DNA of 5,238 nt from an uncultured Treponema sp. Lineage in GTDB: Bacteria; Spirochaetota; Spirochaetia; Treponematales; Treponemataceae. The stretch lies in contig CAJOPO010000208.1 of the NCBI GenBank assembly GCA_905236315.1, positions 1-5,238 on the forward strand. Reading direction: 5' to 3'. The position numbers and the translations under genes were made by a program. This document shows positions 1 to 5,238 of this stretch, in pieces (the first letter of the stretch is position 1; each line of letters opens with the position of its first letter). Under the pieces are notes generated by a model. It was not told the DNA's origin. It saw nothing but the letters and a program-made list of their open reading frames with translations, and ran no database searches.

Positions 1-87
1 AGCGTGCGAATGTGGCGTGTAGAGGGCTAGCCCTCGATTTTGTAATCGACAGATTCAATCCGCAGAGGCGACTGGAAGCTGTTTTTT
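1..87. other. GC-rich structured segment at left edge, unassigned
   Basis: About 54% of the first 80 bases are G or C by hand count, clearly above the AT-rich remainder. The stretch holds a perfect 14-base palindrome (GAGGGCTAGCCCTC, 22-35), a 6-bp hairpin with a 4-base loop (TCGATT/AATCGA, 34-49) and a terminator-like hairpin with a T-run (50-87). High G+C with nested hairpins in an AT-rich genome is typical of a structured RNA or its 3' end. I could not fold it as a tRNA, and it does not resemble tmRNA, SRP RNA or RNase P RNA as I know them. An open frame from base 3 ends at a TAA just before the first gene but shows no recognisable protein. The strand is inferred only from the T-run, which suggests +. 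Confidence 0.35.
50..87 (+). terminator. Possible intrinsic terminator of an upstream gene or RNA
   Basis: CAGATTC (50-56) pairs with GAAGCTG (75-81), with one A·G mismatch in the middle. Inside it CGC/GCG (61-63 with 68-70) closes an AGAG loop. Six T (82-87) follow at once, which is the layout of a rho-independent terminator on the + strand. The outer stem is imperfect, so this is moderate evidence. It would separate the DUF5312 gene from whatever lies to the left. Confidence 0.4.
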
Positions 88-121
88 ATATGTGCATATT
101 AAAAACTTACTTTCCGTATTT

Positions 122-149
122 TGTAATCTTGTCTACTTTACAAGTTACA
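122..149. promoter_or_regulatory. Operator-like inverted repeat over the DUF5312 gene promoter
   Basis: TGTAA-T-CTTGT (122-132) and ACAAGTTACA (140-149) are inverted repeats with ten matching pairs, one bulged T and a 7-base spacer. The repeat covers the predicted -35 element and runs up to the -10, so a dimeric repressor bound here would block RNA polymerase. It lies upstream of the predicted transcription start, so it should act as DNA rather than as an RNA hairpin. I cannot assign it to a regulator family. Confidence 0.4.
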
Positions 150-156
150 TTATAAT
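129..156 (+). promoter_or_regulatory. Sigma-70-type promoter for the DUF5312-pgeF transcript
   Basis: TTGTCT (129-134) as -35 and a perfect TATAAT (151-156) as -10 are separated by 16 bases. Transcription would start near 163, leaving only about a dozen bases of leader before the ATG at 176. No Shine-Dalgarno sequence is visible in that leader, so translation may be weak or nearly leaderless. Confidence 0.6.
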
Positions 157-175
157 CTAGTAAAATACAAAAAGT

Positions 176-1900
176 ATGCAGAAAAAAGATAACACAACTT
201 TTCAGAATCTTGCAAAGGAAATGAGCCCTGATGAACGCAAGATAATGCTACATAAGGTAAAAAATGGGCAGATTGTTCCTTCCCAAACAGAAGAGGAAGT
301 CGTTTTAGAGGGTGAAAAAAAACTTGCAAAAGAAGAAGACCTTGCAACAAGGTTAAAAAGGGAGTCCTTGTTTAAACGCCTTATATATAGAATAATTGCT
401 ACATTTAAAAATATGTCTGTAGAAGACGTATTTAATCAATCCCTTGTAAATAAAATTGCTAAAGACATAGAACATAATTATCCTGCTCTTATAGATAGTC
501 GTCATAAATTACTAGAAAATCTGTTTTATGAAAAATTATTGCAAATAAAGACCTCTGCGGAATTTTTTGCTCCTTATATAGAAAAATATGAGGCAGCTTC
601 TGGAGCTTTTTATGCACAGATAGCGCATATAATTGTGCCTGGCGCAGAAACAGAGATAGAAGCAGTGTCAGACCCTTATCAAAATCCTCTTAGTAAAGAG
701 CCAAATGCAGAAGTGAAGGCTTCTTTAGTTCATAAAATGGATGATGCTCTAGAAAACTTAGAGTCTGTAGAAAGAAGTCAAATATATGCAAATGTAAGAG
801 CGGTGGAATGGCTTAGACAGTTTGTAAGATTGCCTTTTTCTAAACTTGTATCTCGCTTTTCTGCTTCTGAAGGTGGAGAAAGAGATTGCCTTTATACACA
901 GATAAAAGCAGAATTTGCAGAATTTACACGTATATTTAACAATTATATTACTATAACAGACCCAGTTTTGGAGGCTCTTTATACGTTTAATATACAAAAG
1001 CGCAGAGAAGGTATGCAAGATATTGATGAAACTCATTTGGGATTTGTGAACTTTACAAATGAAGCTTCTGCGCGTCTTGCAGATATTCAAATATTTTCAG
1101 AAACGATTCCAATTTATAGTCTATCTAAAATTGTCTTTGAGAATGCTCTTTATGTACCCCCTGTTTATAGTGGAGGGGAAGACTGGTTTGCTAAATATAA
1201 GAGCTATTGGCATGGAAGATTTGAATATCGTTATGCAAAGTGGCTTAGAGATGTAAAAAAAGAACACCTAAAGAAAGGCTTAAATGATTATTTCCATCTT
1301 TCTAATTTTCCGCTATTTCCTTTTAGACCTTGGGAACATGTTTGGTCTGTGCCTCAATTCCAATATGAATTAACGTTGGGCTTTATAAATTCTTTCTTTA
1401 AGAATGAGTTCCCCAAATATAATAAAGTTTTGAAAATTGCAGGGGTAGAAGGTGTTTTTTCTATAAAAGAGAACCAAATAGAGTTTACAGATTCTCTAGG
1501 CTTGCTCCAGAATGTAAACGAAAACTTGGATTTACTTGCGACACAACTTTCTGCAGGTGGGGAATATGGATTGGAGTTTGCTAAATATGAGGAAGAACCA
1601 GAACGCCACCCAGAAGCATCTGCTGCTCGCATTGATGAGATGTTAGATGAAATAGAAAAGTTTACTCGTAATAACATTATAGGCTTGTTTGGTAAGGCTT
1701 GTCGTAATATGAAGAACCTCTTAAGTGGTATGCTTGGAGAAAAAGTTACAGCGTATTATGCTCAGCTTTCTAATCTAATGCGCATACAGGGGCATGCAAA
1801 TAAGGAGTTTAGGCTAAATCTTTTAAGAGTAAAAAACGGTATAGACCATGCTTATACACTTTTGCAAGAATTAGAACCCTTAGATATGCCCATTGAATAG
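176..1900 (+). CDS. DUF5312-like spirochaete protein of unknown function
   Basis: A 574-residue soluble protein without a signal peptide or membrane segment. It is rich in charged and aromatic residues and probably mostly helical. I recognise it as resembling DUF5312, a family described in spirochaetes; no biochemical role is known to me. Visible landmarks are an N-terminal LAKEMSPDERKIML block (about 12-25), a basic and aromatic stretch FKRLIYRIIATFKNM (about 66-80), a Trp/Tyr-rich block around 331-361 (containing EDWFAKYKSYW) and a Pro/Phe/Trp motif FPLFPFRPWEHVW near 378-390. The first ATG is chosen because the conserved-looking N-terminal block begins soon after it; the next Met (residue 16) would remove part of that block. 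No Shine-Dalgarno is seen, although the promoter is good. The gene ends in TAG, and pgeF starts in the same frame three codons later, so the two are probably co-transcribed. Family assignment is from memory and moderately sure. Confidence 0.75.
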   Translation: MQKKDNTTFQNLAKEMSPDERKIMLHKVKNGQIVPSQTEEEVVLEGEKKLAKEEDLATRLKRESLFKRLIYRIIATFKNMSVEDVFNQSLVNKIAKDIEHNYPALIDSRHKLLENLFYEKLLQIKTSAEFFAPYIEKYEAASGAFYAQIAHIIVPGAETEIEAVSDPYQNPLSKEPNAEVKASLVHKMDDALENLESVERSQIYANVRAVEWLRQFVRLPFSKLVSRFSASEGGERDCLYTQIKAEFAEFTRIFNNYITITDPVLEALYTFNIQKRREGMQDIDETHLGFVNFTNEASARLADIQIFSETIPIYSLSKIVFENALYVPPVYSGGEDWFAKYKSYWHGRFEYRYAKWLRDVKKEHLKKGLNDYFHLSNFPLFPFRPWEHVWSVPQFQYELTLGFINSFFKNEFPKYNKVLKIAGVEGVFSIKENQIEFTDSLGLLQNVNENLDLLATQLSAGGEYGLEFAKYEEEPERHPEASAARIDEMLDEIEKFTRNNIIGLFGKACRNMKNLLSGMLGEKVTAYYAQLSNLMRIQGHANKEFRLNLLRVKNGIDHAYTLLQELEPLDMPIE

Positions 1901-1901
1901 C

Positions 1902-1905
1902 GAGG
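1902..1905 (+). promoter_or_regulatory. Ribosome binding site of pgeF
   Basis: GAGG lies directly after the TAG stop of the upstream gene and only 4 bases before the ATG at 1910. The spacing is short but usable. It supports independent initiation, or reinitiation by ribosomes that have just terminated, rather than a fused product. Confidence 0.5.
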
Positions 1906-1909
1906 TATA

Positions 1910-2695
1910 ATGCAAAATAGTGCTGAAGAAACATTTTATAAGACTTTTTCATTTGTTAGTGGTGATAAGGTTTTACAAAATGCACCCCTATCATATATGT
2001 CTTTGCATAGTGCGCTTTCTATGCGCTTTAGGTGGAATGAAACAAATCCTATAAGGCAAAAATTCCTTGCCAGTATGGCGCAAGATAAACAAATTGCCCA
2101 GATAGAACTTATCCATTCCCAAAAGGTATTTGCTATAGATACTGCTGAAGAACTTACTAATGCACAGGGGGACGGCATTATTACGCAGAATATAAATCTT
2201 ATGCCTGTAATTACAGTGGCAGACTGTATGCCTATATTCTTATATGAAGCAAAAAAACATGTGTTTGGTGTGCTTCATTCAGGCTGGAGAGGAACGGGCA
2301 TTGTAAAAAATGCTATAGAACTTGCGGGGCAAAAATACGGCTCTAAGGCAGAGGACTTTTGCGTTATACTAGGTCCACATATCCATAGTTGTTGCTATAA
2401 TATAGATGAAGAACGTGCAAAATACTTTATTACTTCTTTTGGAAGTAATTGTGTTGTGCAAAAAAGAGCGAATGATGGCAGTAAGTATTCTCTTTCGTTA
2501 GAACAAGCAAATCTTAATATTTTAGAAAGCATGGGTGTTCCTAGAGAAAACATTTATGCAAGTGAAGAATGTACTTGTTGTAATGAAAAATATGGTTCTT
2601 TCCGCAGAGAAACTTCTTTATTACCTGCCACTATGCCACTAGAAGAAAAACAAAAATATTTTACCGTTCAAGCGGCTTTTATAAAATGGAATTGA
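1910..2695 (+). CDS. pgeF: PgeF/YfiH family peptidoglycan editing factor (laccase-domain protein)
   Basis: A 261-residue cytoplasmic protein of the YfiH/YlmD family, long labelled polyphenol oxidase or multicopper laccase. E. coli YfiH is now described as PgeF, which removes L-Ser wrongly placed on UDP-MurNAc and so keeps the stem peptide correct; other members act on purine nucleosides. The three zinc ligands of the family are present: His69 (LIHSQKV), Cys106 (VADCMPIF) and His123 (LHSGWRGTG). Other family signatures are DGIIT (88-92), the GPHIHSCCY segment (155-163) and the C-terminal CTCCNEKYGSFRRE block (221-234). Length is normal and nothing is missing. It follows the DUF5312 gene with a 9-base gap and has no promoter of its own that I can see. 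The family call is firm; which substrate it uses in this organism is inference. Confidence 0.9.
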   Translation: MQNSAEETFYKTFSFVSGDKVLQNAPLSYMSLHSALSMRFRWNETNPIRQKFLASMAQDKQIAQIELIHSQKVFAIDTAEELTNAQGDGIITQNINLMPVITVADCMPIFLYEAKKHVFGVLHSGWRGTGIVKNAIELAGQKYGSKAEDFCVILGPHIHSCCYNIDEERAKYFITSFGSNCVVQKRANDGSKYSLSLEQANLNILESMGVPRENIYASEECTCCNEKYGSFRRETSLLPATMPLEEKQKYFTVQAAFIKWN

Positions 2696-2713
2696 GAAAT
2701 ATTTAATAATTAC

Positions 2714-2742
2714 TTGCATAAATATGAATAAGATTGTATATT
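2714..2742 (+). promoter_or_regulatory. Promoter of argG
   Basis: TTGCAT (2714-2719) and TATATT (2737-2742) are spaced by 17 bases, giving a start near 2749 and a leader of about 28 bases. A 7-bp inverted repeat ATATTTA/TAAATAT (2699-2705 and 2719-2725) brackets the -35. A direct repeat GATTGTATA (2732-2740 and 2743-2751, 11-base period) covers the -10 and the start point. Either could be a regulator site, but AT-rich DNA gives such matches by chance. No clear ArgR box is present. Confidence 0.6.
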
Positions 2743-2765
2743 GATTGTATAAAATTACATTTTAA

Positions 2766-2770
2766 AGAGG
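2766..2770 (+). promoter_or_regulatory. Ribosome binding site of argG
   Basis: AGAGG lies 6 bases before the ATG at 2777, good spacing that fixes the start. The next residues, MAKDKVILAYSGGLDT, match the normal N-terminus of the family. Confidence 0.75.
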
Positions 2771-2776
2771 CTTTTT

Positions 2777-4042
2777 ATGGCAAAAGATAAAGTTATACTA
2801 GCATATTCAGGCGGATTAGATACAACTGTTATAATTCCATGGCTTAAAGAAAACTATGATTATGACGTAATAGCCGTTTGTATAGATTTAGGACAGGGAG
2901 ATGACTGGCCTGTAATAAAAGATAGAGCATTAAAGACTGGGGCAGCTGCTTGCTATGTTGTAGACGCTCGTGAAGAATACTGCAAGGAATATGTATGGCC
3001 TGCTGTAAAGGCTAACTGCTTATATGAAGATGAGTATCTTTTGGGTACTTCTACCGCTCGTCCTCTTATTGGTAAAATCTTAGTTGAATATGCTCGCCAA
3101 GAGAATGCTGTTGCTATTTGTCATGGGGCTACAGGTAAGGGAAATGACCAAGTGCGCTTTGAGCTTGCTATAAAAGCATTTGCACCAGACCTTAAGGTAA
3201 TTGCTGCTTGGAGAGATAGTAAGTGGACTCTTGATAGCCGTGAAGCAGAGATTGCCTATCTTGAAGAACGTAATATCCCAGTTCCTATGAAGAAAGCTAG
3301 TTCTTATAGCTGTGATGAAAACGTATGGCACATTAGTCATGAAGGACTTGAACTTGAACAAACTGAAAATGAGCCTAACTGGAAAAATATGCTTAAAGTA
3401 ACAAAACTTCCTGAAGAAGCTCCTGACCAGTGTGAATATGTTAAGATAGAATTTGAAGCAGGGGAGGCTGTTGCAGTTAATGATAAGAAACTTTCTCCTC
3501 TACAGATTGTTCAATTATTAAACGAAATTGGCGGACGCAATGGCATAGGTCTTGTAGACGTTGTAGAAAATCGTATGGTGGGTATGAAGAGTCGTGGCGT
3601 TTATGAAACTCCCGGTGGAACTATTTTGCAGTTTGCCCATGAGCAGCTAGACCATTTATGCCTTGACCGTGATACATATCATGAAAAACAGCATATCAGT
3701 CTAAGAGAAGCAGAATTAATTTATGATGGCAAGTGGTTTACTACTCTTATGGAAGGCATAATGGCATTCCAAGATAAAATAGAAGAAAACGTAACTGGTT
3801 GGGTAAAACTAAAGTTGTATAAGGGAACTATTAGTGGAGCGGGTAGTTATTCTCCATATAGTTTGTATAACGAAAGCATAGCAAGTTTTGCCACTGGCGA
3901 CTTATATGACCACAAAGATGCACAAGGCTTTATTACATTGTATGGCTTGCCTCTAAAAGTTCGTGCAATGATGGAACAAAAAGTTGGCAAAGGGCAAGCG
4001 GTAATAGACAGCGCAAGTTTAAAGAAACGCCCTGTTGAATAA
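2777..4042 (+). CDS. argG: Argininosuccinate synthase
   Basis: A 421-residue cytoplasmic enzyme that joins citrulline and aspartate, using ATP, to make argininosuccinate, the next-to-last step of arginine synthesis. The ATP pyrophosphatase P-loop is clear (AYSGGLDTT, residues 9-17). Further family blocks are CIDLGQGDD (35-43), YLLGTSTARPLIG (87-99, the citrulline/aspartate-binding region) and HGATGKGNDQVRFE (116-129). The C-terminal half continues through IGLVDVVENRMVGMKSRGVYETPGG and YSPYSLYN without a break. Length is in the normal bacterial range. The start is set by the ribosome binding site and the family N-terminus. It has its own promoter and a strong terminator, so it is probably transcribed alone; no argH or other arg gene is in the window. 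Nothing is odd about it. Confidence 0.98.
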   Translation: MAKDKVILAYSGGLDTTVIIPWLKENYDYDVIAVCIDLGQGDDWPVIKDRALKTGAAACYVVDAREEYCKEYVWPAVKANCLYEDEYLLGTSTARPLIGKILVEYARQENAVAICHGATGKGNDQVRFELAIKAFAPDLKVIAAWRDSKWTLDSREAEIAYLEERNIPVPMKKASSYSCDENVWHISHEGLELEQTENEPNWKNMLKVTKLPEEAPDQCEYVKIEFEAGEAVAVNDKKLSPLQIVQLLNEIGGRNGIGLVDVVENRMVGMKSRGVYETPGGTILQFAHEQLDHLCLDRDTYHEKQHISLREAELIYDGKWFTTLMEGIMAFQDKIEENVTGWVKLKLYKGTISGAGSYSPYSLYNESIASFATGDLYDHKDAQGFITLYGLPLKVRAMMEQKVGKGQAVIDSASLKKRPVE

Positions 4043-4065
4043 TAGATTAAATATATTATTCGAGA

Positions 4066-4082
4066 AATAAGCTACACTTATT
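4066..4082 (+). other. Small hairpin after argG
   Basis: AATAAG (4066-4071) and CTTATT (4077-4082) form a 6-bp stem with a 5-base loop between the argG stop and its terminator. It has no T-run of its own and is AT-rich. It may protect the mRNA 3' end or be chance. Confidence 0.25.
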
Positions 4083-4086
4083 GAAG

Positions 4087-4148
4087 ACAACCTAAAACAC
4101 ACTGTGTGCGTTGTTACGTTCTTACAAGCGTGTTTAGGTTGTTTTTTT
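4087..4148 (+). terminator. Intrinsic terminator of argG
   Basis: ACAACCTAAAACAC (4087-4100) pairs with GTGTTTAGGTTGT (4130-4142) along 13 bp with one bulged A, followed by a run of seven T (4142-4148). The 29-base interval can fold further: CACA/TGTG (4098-4101 with 4105-4108, competing with the end of the main stem) and TTGT/ACAA (4111-4114 with 4124-4127). On the minus strand no T-run follows the stem, so it should stop argG transcripts and not the convergent sirtuin transcript. Confidence 0.85.
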
Positions 4149-4151
4149 ATT

Positions 4152-5129
4152 TTATGCTGCACTACTTTCTTCTGTTAAGGAGCGAACATCTTTTAGCACC
4201 TTTGCAATATCTCCCTTTATGACCATTCCTCTATCTTCTATATCACTAGGCATAAACGTATATTCTGCATTTACAGAAATATAGCTTGCTTGTGGTAAAG
4301 TTTGAGTAAGTACCCAGAAAGGCTATTGAATAAACACTGGTGTCATACGCCCAACACCTAATTCAATAAAAAGAATCTTTTTATTTTGATTTTTTAAAAT
4401 ATAATCAGATATTTTTTGATATTCATGATTGTATTTTTTGCCTTGTAAAAAGTTTCCGTAACCGCGTACCCAAGGAAATGCCTCTCTTCCACAATGTGGA
4501 CAGCGAGGAATCATATCTTTAGGAATACTAGTTCCACTTCCCATAGCCTTTATTAATTCCGACACTTGCGAAACACTATCCCATGTATCATCTGTGCAGC
4601 AATAGGAACATTGAAAAAATCTATGGTCGCCTTGTATTTCTGCAACCTTTTCTTCTGGATAGAGTTTTACAAACTGTGTATCTTGATTTGTTGTTAGAAT
4701 AAAAAAGTCCTTACCACGTAATAGAGCATCTAAGTCTAAGTATGGCTCTCTTATAGGGGCTGTTTGGGTAGTGTGCAAGAATGTAGCAAGATAGCCCTAA
4801 AACTCTTCTCGTGAATCCCAATGAGCTACCATACCTGAAAAAGCCCCTTTAAAGCCATACTTTTCTGCATATTTGCCAAAGTATTTGCGATAAGAAGCGT
4901 TATCTTTGTAATAAAAATCTCCTCCACCTGCTGCAGATAGCCCAGACGCTCCTCCAACAATAATACATTCTGCATTTGCTATTTCTTTTGCAAAATGTTT
5001 TATCTGCTCAGTATATGGTAAAGATTCTTTTGTGCTTAAAGTAACTGCACTACCGCCTTTCTTATACAATCTATGGTATAAGGTGTAGTTTAATTGTGTT
5101 TCTTCAACTAAATCTTCATAAAAACTCAT
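4152..5129 (-). pseudogene. SIR2-family (class M-like) sirtuin gene with two in-frame TAG codons
   Basis: One minus-strand frame of 326 codons, from ATG at 5129 to TAA at 4152-4154, encodes a complete sirtuin except for TAG at codon 111 (4797-4799) and codon 269 (4323-4325). Sirtuins use NAD to deacylate or ADP-ribosylate proteins. Visible parts are the NAD-binding motif GGASGLSAAGGGDFYY (59-74), TTNQD (146-150), two zinc Cys pairs (CSYC 174-177 and CPHC 210-213), ELGVGRMTP (256-264), and, past the second TAG, PFWVLTQTLPQASYISVN with a normal C-terminus. The usual catalytic His is replaced by Gln166 (IQGD), as in class M sirtuins that ADP-ribosylate lipoyl carrier proteins; their usual partners (macrodomain, GcvH-like, LplA) are not in the window. 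There is no frameshift or deletion, and promoter and ribosome binding site are intact. A downstream TTG at 4778 has no ribosome binding site, so separate expression of the middle part is doubtful. It is called a pseudogene as the simplest reading; amber suppression is the alternative. Confidence 0.8.
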
Positions 5130-5136
5130 CGTTTAT

Positions 5137-5141
5137 CCTCC
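5137..5141 (-). promoter_or_regulatory. Ribosome binding site of the sirtuin gene
   Basis: On the minus strand GGAGG ends 7 bases before the ATG at 5129. It is the best Shine-Dalgarno in the window and fixes the start. Its preservation argues that the gene was inactivated recently or is still translated. Confidence 0.75.
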
Positions 5142-5157
5142 ATAATAAAAAAGGTTC

Positions 5158-5178
5158 AATCACTTTTTTTGTGTGATT
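5158..5178. repeat. Inverted repeat in the sirtuin leader
   Basis: AATCAC (5158-5163) and GTGATT (5173-5178) form a 6-bp stem around a 9-base loop holding seven T on the + strand. It lies between the predicted sirtuin promoter and its ribosome binding site, so it would be a leader hairpin in the minus-strand RNA or a DNA-binding site. Confidence 0.35.
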
Positions 5179-5196
5179 AAATAAAATAGGGATAAA

Positions 5197-5236
5197 TGCC
5201 TGTATAATTGATTTTGCAAAAAAAAACAAACAGGCA
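5197..5236. promoter_or_regulatory. Inverted repeat TGCCTGT/ACAGGCA around the sirtuin promoter
   Basis: TGCCTGT (5197-5203) and ACAGGCA (5230-5236) are perfect 7-base inverted repeats 26 bases apart. The left arm overlaps the predicted minus-strand -10 and the right arm touches the -35, an arrangement expected of an operator with two half-sites. These arms are the most GC-rich bases in an otherwise very AT-rich stretch. No regulator can be named. Confidence 0.4.
5201..5229 (-). promoter_or_regulatory. Possible promoter of the sirtuin gene
   Basis: Read on the minus strand, TTGTTT (5229-5224) and TATACA (5206-5201) are separated by 17 bases that include a T-run. This would give a leader of about 65 bases. 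The -35 is a weak match in a low-complexity tract, so the call is tentative. Confidence 0.45.
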
Positions 5237-5238
5237 GA

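Noticed and set aside
20..75. Possible tRNA (TTTGTAA loop-like and TTCAATC T-loop-like strings)
   Set aside because: The anticodon-like hairpin pairs into a 6-bp stem with a 4-base loop rather than 5 bp with 7 bases, and the bases flanking TTCAATC do not pair, so no cloverleaf can be formed.
758..1090. Minus-strand open frame inside the DUF5312 gene
   Set aside because: Low-complexity Cys/Lys/Ser-rich translation with no motif or ribosome binding site; it is antisense to a well-supported gene. The other opposite-strand frames at 150-350, 1354-1677, 1936-2178 and 3080-3361, and the + frame at 1059-1256, fail for the same reasons.
2711..2740. ArgR box upstream of argG
   Set aside because: TGAAT is present but the matching ATTCA half is not; the remaining similarity is what AT-rich DNA gives by chance.
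4098..4127. Riboswitch or small RNA inside the argG terminator loop
   Set aside because: The inner helices are only 4 bp and compete with the main stem; a long-loop terminator explains the sequence.
4323..4778. Independent small zinc-finger gene starting at TTG 4778
   Set aside because: It is the middle part of the sirtuin in the same frame, has no ribosome binding site before the TTG, and lacks the NAD-binding N-terminal part.
1..5238. Defence system, CRISPR array or mobile element
   Set aside because: No spaced repeats, transposase, integrase or phage genes are seen. The lone sirtuin is not paired with a known sirtuin-type defence partner inside the window.

Overview
The window looks like a piece of a low-GC spirochaete chromosome, most likely a host-associated Treponema. 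The main reason is the 574-aa protein at the left, which resembles the spirochaete-restricted DUF5312 family; this assignment is from memory of the family, not a search. The AT-rich third codon positions and the divergent sirtuin, close to copies in gut Firmicutes and treponemes, fit but do not prove it. No mobile element, CRISPR array, tRNA or rRNA was found.

Layout, left to right. Bases 1-87 are clearly richer in G+C than the rest. They hold several short palindromes and end in a hairpin followed by six T, so they look like the tail of a gene or structured RNA whose body lies outside the window. A promoter with an operator-like inverted repeat follows (122-156). It leads into the DUF5312-like gene (176-1900, +) and, after a 9-base gap, pgeF/yfiH (1910-2695, +), a predicted cytoplasmic zinc enzyme of peptidoglycan quality control. 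These two probably form one transcript. argG (2777-4042, +), argininosuccinate synthase, has its own promoter and a strong intrinsic terminator (4087-4148). Convergent to it on the minus strand is a SIR2-family gene (5129-4152), whose stop lies 3 bases from the terminator's T-run. It has its own promoter, a good ribosome binding site and a full-length reading frame, but two internal TAG codons interrupt it.

The genes do not form one pathway: DUF5312 is of unknown function, PgeF edits cell-wall precursors, ArgG makes arginine, and the sirtuin would modify proteins using NAD. The most interesting observation is the pair of amber codons in an otherwise undamaged sirtuin frame, together with the fact that the only other TAG ending a gene here (DUF5312) is in frame with the following pgeF start. 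A decaying sirtuin gene is the plainest reading. TAG suppression or recoding cannot be excluded from this window, because the remaining genes end in TAA or TGA. The sirtuin also has Gln where the usual catalytic His sits, as in the ADP-ribosylating class M sirtuins.
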